64,000 bases of DNA from Vibrio lentus (GCF_002875945.1 NZ_MCZK01000006.1:1-64000); one strand, 5' to 3'; numbered from the stretch's first letter, positions 52,231-60,787 are shown. A program made the numbers and translations. Notes: generated by a model from the letters alone, not told the origin.

Positions 52231-52252
52231 AAAAGGCGCTAGTGCGCCTTTT
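52231..52252 (-). terminator. Terminator after the CBS-pair gene
   Basis: 9-bp stem AAAAGGCGC (52231-52239) with 52244-52252; a T6 run follows on the minus strand. Confidence 0.78.
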
Positions 52253-52294
52253 GTCAATTGTTGGTGTTGAGAAAAATAATCGTTCTTATCACTA

Positions 52295-52711
52295 CTATAC
52301 AGGATGTTTGAAACATTCATCCAAGTTCTTGCCGATTGCTCTTAAAACATCGGTTCGAGTGATGATCCCAACCAGCTTTCTATTATCGATAACCGGGTAA
52401 GCTTTTGGTTTACCTACTTGCATCATGTCAGCCAACTCAATAATGGATAGCTCAGGTGATACGGACAGTACCTCTTGGTACATGCAGTCACCTACAATGT
52501 GTGTGTCCTGACAAAAGTAGCTCACTTTAACTAGCTTCTCTAGTAGATCCTGCTCAGATAAAAAACCAATCACTTGTTCTGTTTCATCGATAACAGGGCC
52601 ACCCATATGATGACTCTTCATCACTCGATCTAACGCTAGGCTTAACGGCATATCAGGAGTGAATGTCACAACCTGCTGCGTCATGTAATCTTTCACTTTT
52701 ATTGAATGCAT
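52295..52711 (-). CDS. CBS-domain-pair protein
   Basis: This 138-residue stand-alone Bateman module has two CBS domains at about 5-60 and 75-130 (VKDYMTQQVVTFTPDMPLSLALDRVMKSHHMGGPVIDE ... VIDNRKLVGIITRTDVLRAI). Such proteins bind adenosine nucleotides and act as sensors on partner proteins. The partner is not evident from the neighbours, a MATE pump and two small orphans. It has its own terminator and a 241-bp upstream gap, so it is probably monocistronic. Confidence 0.88.
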   Translation of the reverse strand: MHSIKVKDYMTQQVVTFTPDMPLSLALDRVMKSHHMGGPVIDETEQVIGFLSEQDLLEKLVKVSYFCQDTHIVGDCMYQEVLSVSPELSIIELADMMQVGKPKAYPVIDNRKLVGIITRTDVLRAIGKNLDECFKHPV

Positions 52712-53012
52712 TGTGTTCTCCCTAAATACTTTCCGATAGTTCTTTTCTATCTCGTTAACTTAATTGTTGTCTAAAATCTTGATTTTACTAAATGGATTTC
52801 AACAATTTTATTGATAGGTAAAACCTTACAAGCCCCTAAAACGAGACGGTAAAAGGCTCGAGCGTGTTTTTATGAATCAAAAAAAAGAAAAAAAGAGCCC
52901 TTACAAAGCCTTACTTATTCTTTCTTAACCTTACTTAAGCGCACTAGCCTGAATGAACCAATCCTGTAACCTGCACCAAATAAATAATTTAAAAGTTACA
53001 ATTGGACCTTTT

Positions 53013-53246
53013 ATGCAACACAACAAGAGCATGTACGCGTACATCTATTCAGGAAAAGACGGAACCGAGAACACATTGGTTGCAACCATCAATAATGAAG
53101 AGAAACCACTGATCTCTTGTTGCGCTGATGAGATAAAACGAATGTCTAGCTTGGCTATTGATCTGGCCTCAAAACACAACTTGAAAGTGAAGCTGGTCAA
53201 ATACCAAAGAGAACAAGAGATCGACTTCGGGTTATTCGTTAAATAG
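53013..53246 (+). CDS. Small protein of unknown function (77 aa)
   Basis: I do not recognise this. I start it at ATG 53013, preceded by a weak GGA 6 nt upstream; an in-frame ATG at 52953 adds 20 residues and has no Shine-Dalgarno sequence. The 77-residue product is soluble and has a strand, a helix with CCADEIKRMSSLAIDLASKHN and a strand, with no signal or membrane segment. It is followed by another small orphan 165 bp downstream. Coding character is supported by frame length and codon use only. Confidence 0.5.
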   Translation: MQHNKSMYAYIYSGKDGTENTLVATINNEEKPLISCCADEIKRMSSLAIDLASKHNLKVKLVKYQREQEIDFGLFVK

Positions 53247-53410
53247 CCGACTTATCACTCATGCCACCGTCGATAAGGTTGCGGAGTATTGTCAATGACA
53301 CATGAATACCGTATTTTATGAGCAGTTATTGAGTGGTAACCTAAGTAACGCCGAGTAGCCAAGGTTACCGACTTTGGTTACCCGCTTTACTCTTATCCAA
53401 ACGGCCCATT

Positions 53411-53707
53411 ATGACTTCGCTTCGTTCATCTCAAACTTATCTCGCTCACAATCTATCTAAGCTAAAAAGCTACTTTGGCGATCTATTGGATTTCCAGTCC
53501 CGCATCTGGGTAATACACATCTTTGAAGACTCCATTACCGATCAGTCATTTGTGATCAATGAAGATGGCTTCAACGAGCCGTTAGAATGGATGAAGAAAC
53601 GCCACTACCAGCCTTCGATGTTAGAACGTGTAGAGAAGATGAAGATTTCACAAGTTATTGAATTGAAATTTGAAGACAAAATGCATCGACTGATGCGAGT
53701 AAAATAG
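53411..53707 (+). CDS. Small protein of unknown function (98 aa)
   Basis: This is an unrecognised 98-residue soluble protein, rich in aromatic and charged residues. It has an N-terminal helical part (SSQTYLAHNLSKLKSYFGDLLDF), a strand (IWVIHIFEDS), and helices including PLEWMKKRHYQP. No signal peptide or known motif. The upstream orphan at 53013 and this gene may form a small accessory pair, but the 165-bp gap makes an operon uncertain. Confidence 0.55.
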   Translation: MTSLRSSQTYLAHNLSKLKSYFGDLLDFQSRIWVIHIFEDSITDQSFVINEDGFNEPLEWMKKRHYQPSMLERVEKMKISQVIELKFEDKMHRLMRVK

Positions 53708-53749
53708 CGTTTATTACTTACCCACGAGTAGAAGCAGCAAGACACAAAA

Positions 53750-53770
53750 AAGGCCAGCATTCGCTGACCT
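53750..53770 (-). terminator. Terminator of the ybiB-like gene
   Basis: 9-bp stem with one mismatch (AAGGCCAGC with GCTGACCTT), T6 on the minus strand; probably bidirectional for the orphan at 53411. Confidence 0.75.
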
Positions 53771-53814
53771 TCTCTAAATAACTCTCCGAACCGCTATACA
53801 CTTATGACCAAGTG

Positions 53815-54771
53815 CTAGCGAGCACAATACGCATCCCAAAGGCGGATGGCTTTTGTGTAGGCTTCGGTTTTATCGTGCGTTTCAGCGAAAATAATCGCCG
53901 TCATGCTGTCGACAACAGTGTTTGCCATCAATTCCATCTCATCTTCCGGCGTACCTAGAACACACTCACTCGGCAATGAAATATCAGAGTTCATCATCTC
54001 TTCCCAATAGAAGGATTCAACCTTATCAGGAGAACTCATCCACACCGTTTGGCTAACCTTAGGGTTGTATTCCGACTCACCGTTCATGCCTTTGAATGAA
54101 ATTACCGAGTGGGATTTATTGCCAATCACATACTCAACTTCTGCATGAAGTTGTGGGAAACCAGGGTGAAAACTGCCGCGTAAACCTAAACGACCGCCAC
54201 CAGGGTTTAATGCACGAACCACGGTGTTGATTGGAGTACGTAGACCATAGCGGTGCTTCCAACCGATCATGGTTTGAGCTTCAGGTGCGAAATTCGCCAA
54301 AGGTAAATAAGCAATACCATCCGCTTCTAGTATCTGTTTTGCATCTTGTGGATCTTCAGCACGACGAACACCCACTAATTCCAAGTGAGTCTCTGCGTGT
54401 GTGCGACCGCTTGGCTTATCCATATAGCCATGCATCAATACCTTGTAGCCATTGTCAGCTAAGATTTTTGCCGCCAGCAAATTCCAAGGCTTACCACTCG
54501 CGGTATCATTACGCTTACCGGCGTAGCAAGGCCAATCAATATCCGCACCCAAATCAGGCACGCGAGATTGGAAAGCTTTTACAAAGCCTGCGATCTCTTC
54601 ATTGGTTTCATTTTGCACACGAATTAACATCAGTAGCATAGCCATTTGGTCGTCTCCGACCTCTCCGCTTAAATACTCATCCATGATGCGATAGGCTTGT
54701 TCGAACGATAAAGGCTTACGCCCTCTTTCCCCTCGTCCAACAGTACGAATACACTCTAAAATACTACTCAT
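53815..54771 (-). CDS. ybiB: YbiB/TrpD2-family glycosyltransferase-like protein
   Basis: This 318-residue protein resembles anthranilate phosphoribosyltransferase (TrpD): an N-terminal helical Glycos_trans_3N domain (LSFEQAYRIMDEYLSGEVGDDQMAMLLMLIRVQNETNEEIAGF) and a C-terminal Glycos_transf_3 domain. It belongs to the YbiB/TrpD2 group. E. coli YbiB is reported to bind nucleic acid and to be DNA-damage inducible, rather than to act as a PRPP transferase (from memory). The canonical PRPP-binding GTGGD loop is replaced by AGKRND. It is divergent from the TetR gene. Confidence 0.87.
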   Translation of the reverse strand: MSSILECIRTVGRGERGRKPLSFEQAYRIMDEYLSGEVGDDQMAMLLMLIRVQNETNEEIAGFVKAFQSRVPDLGADIDWPCYAGKRNDTASGKPWNLLAAKILADNGYKVLMHGYMDKPSGRTHAETHLELVGVRRAEDPQDAKQILEADGIAYLPLANFAPEAQTMIGWKHRYGLRTPINTVVRALNPGGGRLGLRGSFHPGFPQLHAEVEYVIGNKSHSVISFKGMNGESEYNPKVSQTVWMSSPDKVESFYWEEMMNSDISLPSECVLGTPEDEMELMANTVVDSMTAIIFAETHDKTEAYTKAIRLWDAYCAR

Positions 54772-55042
54772 TGACTGTTAATTCTCTTCCGTCGATAACA
54801 ATAAAAATTCAATCCTTCTTCGATTCTATGACACCCATAGCGCGTTGAAAAGCGATTCAATCACTCTCATAGCTATCCACCCTACTCTCACAACTATCCA
54901 TTTCCCTTATCCGAGCTAATAGTTAACGCAACCGTTAAGGTAACGGAATTCGAAAAGGAAACTCACTGGTGTTCTAAAAGTAAACTTCGTGGTGTAAAAT
55001 TGGCGTAAGCAATGCTAACCGCACATATTGAGTAGTATCCAG

Positions 55043-55651
55043 ATGACTGTAAAAAAAACACTGAGCCAAAGAAAACGCGAATCTATCGTGGCCGCTGCCA
55101 TCGCAGAGTTTACCGAGCATGGCTACAAAGCCACCAGCATGGATAAGATCTCTAGCCGAGCAGAAGTTTCTAAGCGCACGGTTTACAATCATTTCGCCAG
55201 TAAAGAGCTATTGCTAGATGAGATTCTCGACAGTATTTGGAGCAAAACGCTCGCGGCGACCCATTTCCCTTATCAAGCGGAACAACCACTTGCTGAACAA
55301 CTCGCATCGATTGCCAATCAAGAACTTGAGCTTTTAGAATCAGAAGGCTTTATCGACTTATCTCGTGTGCTGTTTTCGGAATACTTCCACAATGCAGAAC
55401 TGGCAAGTCAGGCAATGGAGAAATATTCTCAAGCTGAAAGTGGCCTGACTATCTGGATAAAAGCCGCATTAGCGGATGGTCGCTTAGTGGAACTCGACCC
55501 ATTGTTTGCCTCGACTCAGTTTATTGCTCTGCTCAAGTCGTTTGCCTTTTGGCCACAGATCATTGGTCATGCGCCCTCACCCGATGCACAACATAAACAA
55601 GTAATCATCAGCTCCAGTGTCGAGATGTTCCTGAAACAGTATCAAGCGTAA
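55043..55651 (+). CDS. TetR-family transcriptional regulator
   Basis: The 202-residue product has the N-terminal TetR HTH (RESIVAAAIAEFTEHGYKATSMDKISSRAEVSKRTVYNHFASKELL, about 14-58) and a helical ligand-binding domain. I use ATG 55043 instead of the TTG at 55028, which would add five residues. It is divergent from ybiB (271 bp) and upstream of the small exported protein and DsbA-like genes on the same strand, separated by 102 bp. The target and inducer are unknown. Confidence 0.88.
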   Translation: MTVKKTLSQRKRESIVAAAIAEFTEHGYKATSMDKISSRAEVSKRTVYNHFASKELLLDEILDSIWSKTLAATHFPYQAEQPLAEQLASIANQELELLESEGFIDLSRVLFSEYFHNAELASQAMEKYSQAESGLTIWIKAALADGRLVELDPLFASTQFIALLKSFAFWPQIIGHAPSPDAQHKQVIISSSVEMFLKQYQA

Positions 55652-55753
55652 TAAAAGTTGAGCTCGACTAAGTTTTGTTGGGTTTGATTAGAGATGCACA
55701 AACGAGTGAGGTATGATTCGCCTGCTTTACTCGTTCACCAAGACTAAGAATTC

Positions 55754-56086
55754 ATGCCAAAGTTGATCAGCAAAATTTGGGTACACGCTTTCATGCTATT
55801 CGCTATGTTAATAGCCACCATTAGTGTGGATAGCATCGCGAGTAACAATGTTGCGCTGGCCTCTCAAAATCTATCAACGTCCGTAAGCACCTCAGCACCT
55901 TATTCAACAGCACAACCCAACATTGAACATCATTGTTGTGGTTCAGTCTGCTTGTTAAAAATGCCACCACTCATCGTTTCTGAGACATTCAACACTCAAA
56001 TCGAGTCGTTGGCTTTAATCGAAAAAGAGCCCTCACACAAAGCGATCATGTCGCCTAAAGCGCCTTACCGCCCTCCTATTTCTTAA
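55754..56086 (+). CDS. Small exported Cys/His protein (unknown)
   Basis: I do not recognise this 110-residue protein. It starts with a hydrophobic segment (about 9-26, ISKIWVHAFMLFAMLIATISV) that could be a signal peptide or anchor. A Ser/Thr-rich stretch precedes a compact motif EHHCCGSVCLLKMPP at about 56-70, with three Cys and two His that could bind metal or form disulfides. The C-terminus is Pro/Lys-rich. A DsbA-like oxidase gene begins 87 bp downstream, on the same strand. The function cannot be stated. Confidence 0.6.
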   Translation: MPKLISKIWVHAFMLFAMLIATISVDSIASNNVALASQNLSTSVSTSAPYSTAQPNIEHHCCGSVCLLKMPPLIVSETFNTQIESLALIEKEPSHKAIMSPKAPYRPPIS

Positions 56087-56173
56087 TCGTTTGTCCTTTT
56101 TGGCACAACCTGCCACCACAAAAAACGGCGTTATCGCTGTACACAATGACATCCGAATTTAGGAAATTACCCA

Positions 56174-56773
56174 ATGAAAAAGCTATTTAGCCTATTTGCA
56201 GCTCTGATCATGAGCGCATCTATTAATGCCGCTCAATTTGAAGAAGGCACTCACTATAAGATCCTTGATGTAGCAAAAGCCGACAAGCCCGTCGTGACTG
56301 AGTTTTTCTCGTTTTACTGCCCGCACTGTTACAAGTTTGAAGGGGTAATCAAGTACCTTAAACAAGACCTGCCAAAATCTGCAGAATTCCAAAAAGTACA
56401 CGTTGCCTTTATGGGTAACGACATGGCAGTGCCTATGGCGAAAGCCTACGCCACCATGGTTGCGTTGGGTGCAGAAGAAAGCATGATTCCGGCAATGTTT
56501 GCTCAAATCCACGAGATGAGACAAACACCAAAAGATGAATCAGAACTGCGCCAAGTGTTCATCAATAATGGCATTGATGCGAAGAAGTTCGATGCGGCTT
56601 ACAACGGCTTTGCTGTGAATTCAATGCAAAAACGTTTTGATAAAGAGTTTGATGCGAGCACATTAACAGGGGTACCTGGCGTACTGGTTAACAACAAGTA
56701 CATCGTGAAACCAGAAAAAATCACCAGCTATGAAGAGTACAACCAGCTGGTGAACTACCTTCTAACGCTTTAA
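56174..56773 (+). CDS. dsbA: DsbA-family thiol:disulfide oxidoreductase
   Basis: DsbA introduces disulfides into exported proteins. The 199 residues have a signal peptide ([19 protein letters not shown]), then a thioredoxin fold with the active site CPHC at 49-52 ([13 protein letters not shown]) and the cis-proline loop TGVPG (about 166-170). The helical insertion domain lies between. CPHC is the DsbA active site, more oxidising than CGPC thioredoxin. The neighbours are a small exported Cys protein and ppiB. Whether this is the main DsbA/TcpG orthologue or a second copy cannot be decided from this window. Confidence 0.9.
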   Translation: MKKLFSLFAALIMSASINAAQFEEGTHYKILDVAKADKPVVTEFFSFYCPHCYKFEGVIKYLKQDLPKSAEFQKVHVAFMGNDMAVPMAKAYATMVALGAEESMIPAMFAQIHEMRQTPKDESELRQVFINNGIDAKKFDAAYNGFAVNSMQKRFDKEFDASTLTGVPGVLVNNKYIVKPEKITSYEEYNQLVNYLLTL

Positions 56774-56800
56774 TCAAAAACGATAGATTTTAAAACCTCA

Positions 56801-56827
56801 AAAGCCAGCGACCTGTTCGCTGGCTTT
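56801..56827 (+). terminator. dsbA terminator
   Basis: Perfect 11-bp stem AAAGCCAGCGA (56801-56811) with 56817-56827, followed by CTTGTCTG. Confidence 0.78.
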
Positions 56828-56997
56828 CTTGTCTGTATGTGTGAAGTGAGCTTGAGAATGAATGTTTGAAGATCACTCAGATCACCCTTGAATACACGTC
56901 AGAATCACAGTTCACTGGCATCCGCTGTTATTTCTCATATACTGCAACCATATTTGGTCATTCACGACTCAGCAGTACTTCAACATTAGGTAACTTT

Positions 56998-57492
56998 ATG
57001 ATTACTCTTACCACTAACTTTGGCGACATCGAGATCGAACTCAACCTTGAAAAAGCGCCAGTAAGTTCAAAAAACTTCCTTAAATACTGCCAAGAAGGCT
57101 TCTATGAAGGCACCACGTTTCACCGCGTGATTGAAGGCTTTATGATTCAAGGTGGTGGACACACCATCGACATGACAGAGAAACCAACACACTCACCTAT
57201 CGTCAATGAAGCAAACCGTGGATTAAAGAACGTGATTGGCTCTGTGGCAATGGCTCGCACTGACGCACCGCACTCAGCAACAGCCCAATTCTTTATCAAC
57301 CTTGACGACAATGATTTTCTTGATCATACCGCGACCAGCAACGCAGGTTGGGGCTACGCAGTGTTTGGTAAAGTATCGGCAGGCATGGACGTGGTTAACA
57401 AGATTGCTGTCGCTCCAACGACCACTCGCTGGGGACATGAAGATGTGCCATGCGAAGATATCGTGATTTCGAAAGTCACCATTAACGACTAA
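56998..57492 (+). CDS. ppiB: Peptidyl-prolyl cis-trans isomerase B
   Basis: This is a cytoplasmic cyclophilin catalysing proline isomerisation. The 164 residues are standard: [29 protein letters not shown] (with the catalytic Arg), [17 protein letters not shown], and a C-terminal [16 protein letters not shown] start at ATG 56998 because the upstream in-frame extension to 56866 is unconserved and would be the wrong length. A short terminator follows at 57607-57629. Confidence 0.96.
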   Translation: MITLTTNFGDIEIELNLEKAPVSSKNFLKYCQEGFYEGTTFHRVIEGFMIQGGGHTIDMTEKPTHSPIVNEANRGLKNVIGSVAMARTDAPHSATAQFFINLDDNDFLDHTATSNAGWGYAVFGKVSAGMDVVNKIAVAPTTTRWGHEDVPCEDIVISKVTIND

Positions 57493-57606
57493 AAGTTACT
57501 ATTAACGACTAAATGGTCTGGCTGACGACTGAGCTTTATCGCTAACGGTTTAACTATAGATCTAGCGACTAAGCCGCCACAATCGGCCACCAAGAAACAA
57601 CCTCAA

Positions 57607-57629
57607 ATGGTGAGTTCCCCTCTCACCAT
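57607..57629 (+). terminator. ppiB terminator
   Basis: 8-bp stem ATGGTGAG/CTCACCAT (57607-57614 with 57622-57629) followed by T5. Confidence 0.75.
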
Positions 57630-57790
57630 TTTTAATGTCCATGTTATCAATTGCACTTATTTTTGTACGGTATATTTCCAATACCTACCATTCACCTGCT
57701 ATTAATCAGTATTCGTGACGTGTTATTATCGCCGCTCGCCGACTATGAAAGTTGAATGCGATTCACTATACATTGGACGTAACACCATAC

Positions 57791-58933
57791 ATGACTCGAC
57801 ACTCTTTTTTGACAACAGCCTTTCTTTCGACTGTTGCCAGTTTCTCCAGTTCAGCTTTTGAAGTTGATACGCGAGAGTCACAAGAACCTGAACTGAATGA
57901 CCAATTTCGTGTCATTGCTATCCCCTTCTACGATCCAAGTGTCGATACTGGGATTTCGGTTGTTCCTATCTACAACTTTTACGCAGATGGTGAAACCAAG
58001 AACGCATCAACCTTATCGGCAACCCTGACTTATACCCAGAACGACAGCTACTACATAAAAGGTAATGCTGACCTTTTATTAAACGGTGATTCCTTGCGGT
58101 TCACTGGTGAAATGGGCTTCTCTAGCACCAACATCACACTGGTTGATCTTGTCGATACCAACCATCAAGAATACGCTTTCGATGGTGATTTTTATTTTAA
58201 GGTCTACGACAACATTTATCTGGGCACTGGGTTAAATTACTCTACCGCTCGCTATCTAGGGGATACGCCTCGCGATGATCTTTTGCTTAAACTCACAGGG
58301 TTTAATGAAGAGTATGAAGCGGACATGGGAGCAAAGCTTTCATTCTTATGGGACGAAAGAGAGCATTACTACTATCCGTATCACGGCTTTTTATTTGAGC
58401 TGACTTATGAAGATCATGGCGCTTGGTTAGGCAATGATGAAGATGCGACCTACTCTTCGTTGTTTTCTGACTACCGTTTTTTCTACAGCTTGACGCACAA
58501 TGACAATCACATCATTGCAAGCCGATGGGTGACTCGATACCTACTCGATGCAGAAAATGCACCAAGCAGCGCATACAGTACTTATGGTCGACAAGGGCGA
58601 AACGTTCAACGAGGTTTTGTCGCAGGGGATCACATTGCCTCGCACATGACCAACCTTGAGATGGAATACCGCTACTCTATTTCTGGCTCATCAATTAACT
58701 TCTTGAACAACGTAGCCGTCGTTGGTTTAACTGGTGTGGGCAAGGTGTTTGGTGAAAGGCTCAACCCGAAAGACCCTTATCACAGCTTCGACGAAGGTGA
58801 GCTGTTATCTATGGTTGGCCTCGGATTACGTTATCGACTATTGCGCCAAGAACGTATCAACGTGCGCATGGATTTCACCTACAACAACGAAGATGAAGTG
58901 CTGGCGTATTTTAGTTTGGGTGAAAACATATAA
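57791..58933 (+). CDS. Omp85-type outer-membrane barrel without POTRA domains
   Basis: The 380-residue product (start ATG 57791, signal peptide MTRHSFLTTAFLSTVASFSSSA) is rich in alternating hydrophobic/aromatic strands typical of a beta-barrel, ending in aromatic-rich strands. It contains the Omp85-type VQRGF loop motif near residue 280 in the product and the GLGLRYRLLRQERINVRMDF strand near the C-terminus, as in bacterial surface antigen (Bac_surface_Ag) proteins. No POTRA repeats fit between the signal peptide and the barrel. A TTG at 57752 would extend it 13 residues. The function is unknown; POTRA-less Omp85 proteins are described but poorly characterised. Confidence 0.72.
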   Translation: MTRHSFLTTAFLSTVASFSSSAFEVDTRESQEPELNDQFRVIAIPFYDPSVDTGISVVPIYNFYADGETKNASTLSATLTYTQNDSYYIKGNADLLLNGDSLRFTGEMGFSSTNITLVDLVDTNHQEYAFDGDFYFKVYDNIYLGTGLNYSTARYLGDTPRDDLLLKLTGFNEEYEADMGAKLSFLWDEREHYYYPYHGFLFELTYEDHGAWLGNDEDATYSSLFSDYRFFYSLTHNDNHIIASRWVTRYLLDAENAPSSAYSTYGRQGRNVQRGFVAGDHIASHMTNLEMEYRYSISGSSINFLNNVAVVGLTGVGKVFGERLNPKDPYHSFDEGELLSMVGLGLRYRLLRQERINVRMDFTYNNEDEVLAYFSLGENI

Positions 58934-58982
58934 TTTAAGCGAACTTCAGCTAAGCCCTAGCTTATTTGTTATTTTCAGCATC

Positions 58983-59013
58983 AAGCCTGTCGCGATTCGA
59001 TTCGCACAGGCTT
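58983..59013 (+). terminator. Terminator of the barrel gene
   Basis: 8-bp stem AAGCCTGT (58983-58990) with 59006-59013, extended by an imperfect CGCGA/TTCGC pairing; T-rich downstream. Confidence 0.65.
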
Positions 59014-59040
59014 TATTGTTTTTAGGAGCGTCAAAATGAC

Positions 59041-59463
59041 TTACCAACGCGAACGATAAGTACGATGACACGCTCGGCATGTGTTGTTGGCAGCATCTAA
59101 CCCACGCTCAGCCTTGCTAAGGTCCTGTTCAATACTCGCTTGCTGTAACTCTGTAAAACCTTGGTTCATCTGTAGCATCAGTTGGTTGAATTTCTCAGGC
59201 TTACTCCACACAGCTTCTGTTGCCTTACCGCCCATGTCACTCACAGCAAAACTGTTACTCAGTACGATTCCGTGCTCAACCAAACTCTGGCTTAACTCCT
59301 CAACCTTCTTCCAATCTGCATTTCGGTTTCCTAATTCTGAAGACACTTGTTTATTGAGCTTTTCAATTGAGCTAAAAGCCTGCTGGCGATTGTTCACGGC
59401 TTCAGTTGCAGCAACAGCCATCACTGGCACGGAGATAAGTAAAGCGATAGTCAGTTTTTTCAT
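59041..59463 (-). CDS. Cytochrome c' family haem protein
   Basis: This is a periplasmic four-helix cytochrome. I use ATG 59463 (MKKLTIALLISVPVMAVAA), which gives a signal peptide and 140 residues; the longer frame to 59559 adds an unconserved 32 residues. The haem attachment site CRACH (129-133) is at the C-terminus, as in cytochrome c'/cytochrome b562-like proteins. The four-helix pattern is visible (KLNKQVSSELGNRNADWKKVEELSQSL). It is divergent from cytochrome b561 and shares a long palindrome with it, so the two may be one electron-transfer pair (inference). Confidence 0.87.
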   Translation of the reverse strand: MKKLTIALLISVPVMAVAATEAVNNRQQAFSSIEKLNKQVSSELGNRNADWKKVEELSQSLVEHGIVLSNSFAVSDMGGKATEAVWSKPEKFNQLMLQMNQGFTELQQASIEQDLSKAERGLDAANNTCRACHRTYRSRW

Positions 59464-59528
59464 AGTGTCATTCCTGTTCATTGGTCGGTTGGTTTGTTGA
59501 TCTTTCAATCGTAATCGATGAGATGCAT

Positions 59529-59578
59529 TTAATTTACACAACAACAGTTGCATACGCAACTATTGTTGTGTAAATTAA
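59529..59578. promoter_or_regulatory. 23-bp inverted repeat in the cytochrome c'/b561 promoter
   Basis: Arms 59529-59551 and 59556-59578, separated by ATAC, match at 22 of 23 positions. The core GTTGC-ATAC-GCAAC is flanked by ACACAACAA / TTGTTGTGT. It lies between the two divergent starts. The only regulator encoded beside it is the MarR-type protein at 60273, making this its likely operator. Confidence 0.75.
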
Positions 59579-59613
59579 TATCACTTTGAAAATGACAAGC
59601 AGGAAACTGAACA

Positions 59614-60255
59614 ATGAAAATCTGGGATCTACCGACTCGACTCTATCACTGGCTGCAAGCAGCTCTGTTTATTGGCCTTGCCGTATCTGGCTTTAGTGGC
59701 AATGGCCCACACATTTATTTAGGGTTAGCACTGTTTAGTTTGATTCTGTGGCGCTTGGTCTGGGGAATGATTGGCAGTGATACCAGCCGTTTTTCGCAAT
59801 TTGTTAGTTCTCCTCGCTCTGCTTGGCAGTACTTACGAGGCCGAGTTCAACCTAAGCCGGGACACAATCCTCTAGGTGCTTGGATGGTTGTAGGCATGAT
59901 CACTACGTTGTTCGTGCAATGCATAACTGGCCTCGCAATTGCGGGGTTCTTCGACACATTGCCGTATTCAGAAGTCATCATCACAGACGATGTCTTTGAC
60001 CTATTCGCCACGCTTCATGCCATTGCCGCACGTATGTTAATCGCTTTTGTCGTGCTGCATTTATTGGCTATCTTGACCTACAAACTGCGCTCAAAGCCTT
60101 TGGTTCTCGCTATGATCACAGGCAAACAAAATCAATCGTTATCTACCGCTCATTTCGGAAATGGCACTCAATTGGCTTTTTCATCAAATAGAAAAGCGTT
60201 GTTGGTGCTAATTGCGTCGGTATTAGTTACGATGGCAATAGTTGTTATGTCATAA
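59614..60255 (+). CDS. Cytochrome b561
   Basis: This is a 213-residue inner-membrane di-haem b-type cytochrome, DsbB-independent and related to the CybB/YceJ group. Its membrane helices lie at about 15-32, 40-57, 88-112 and 140-165, with candidate haem-ligand His residues in RLYHWLQ, GPHIYLGL, TLHAIAARM and VLHLLAILT. It probably reduces a periplasmic c-type cytochrome, here the divergent cytochrome c'. The marR gene follows by 17 bp, so they are co-transcribed. Confidence 0.87.
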   Translation: MKIWDLPTRLYHWLQAALFIGLAVSGFSGNGPHIYLGLALFSLILWRLVWGMIGSDTSRFSQFVSSPRSAWQYLRGRVQPKPGHNPLGAWMVVGMITTLFVQCITGLAIAGFFDTLPYSEVIITDDVFDLFATLHAIAARMLIAFVVLHLLAILTYKLRSKPLVLAMITGKQNQSLSTAHFGNGTQLAFSSNRKALLVLIASVLVTMAIVVMS

Positions 60256-60272
60256 AAATTAGGGACTAACGA

Positions 60273-60701
60273 ATGCCAGAAGAGTTTGATAGACAGAATA
60301 GTTTTGGATGGATGATCAATGTGATCGCCAACAAAGCGACCAAAGATTTCGACCTTGAGTTAAAGAAACACGGCTTAACCATCGCATTGTGGCCAACCTT
60401 GATGTGTTTATGGGAAGAAGAAGGGGTTACCCAGCGTGATATTGCCGCGAAGTCTAAAGTAGAAAACTCAACAACAACACGAACATTAGATAAGTTGGAA
60501 AAGCTTGAACTGGTAGAACGTAGAGCCGACCCACACAGCCGCCGCTCTTTTAGAATCTACCTAACAGAGAAAGGTAAAGCACTTGAAGAAGTGTTAATAC
60601 CCATCCCAGTTAGGTTAAATGAAGAACTGATGGCAACGCTTGATGCACAAGAGCAACAACAGATGATCGGCTTACTTAAGAAAATGGTCGCCGCTGTCTA
60701 G
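60273..60701 (+). CDS. MarR-family transcriptional regulator
   Basis: The 142-residue MarR/SlyA-type repressor has a winged HTH (GVTQRDIAAKSKVENSTTTRTLDKLEKLELVERRADPHSRRSFRIYLTEKG, about 50-105) flanked by dimerisation helices. It is 17 bp after cytochrome b561. A typical MarR regulator represses the operon that carries it, so it likely binds the 23-bp palindrome upstream. The ligand is unknown; oxidative or nitrosative stress is a reasonable guess from its cytochrome targets. Confidence 0.9.
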   Translation: MPEEFDRQNSFGWMINVIANKATKDFDLELKKHGLTIALWPTLMCLWEEEGVTQRDIAAKSKVENSTTTRTLDKLEKLELVERRADPHSRRSFRIYLTEKGKALEEVLIPIPVRLNEELMATLDAQEQQQMIGLLKKMVAAV

Positions 60702-60729
60702 CTCGATAGCTCGATAGCTCGATAGCTCG
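60700..60729. repeat. 8-bp tandem repeat AGCTCGAT
   Basis: Three full and one partial copies of AGCTCGAT begin at the MarR stop codon. The copy number is likely variable (slippage). Confidence 0.8.
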
Positions 60730-60765
60730 CGCTGAAGAAAGCACTTAGAAACTAGACATCAATAG

Positions 60766-60786
60766 ACCCTCGCCCTAAACGAGGGT
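60766..60786 (+). terminator. Terminator after the marR gene
   Basis: 7-bp stem ACCCTCG (60766-60772) with 60780-60786 followed by TTTATTTT. Confidence 0.7.
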
Positions 60787-60787
60787 T

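Noticed and set aside
56866-56997. 44-codon N-terminal extension of ppiB
   Set aside because: Unlike cyclophilin starts. The standard 164-residue protein begins at 56998.
59464-59559. 32-codon N-terminal extension of the cytochrome c' gene
   Set aside because: It would bury the signal peptide and overlap the palindromic operator.
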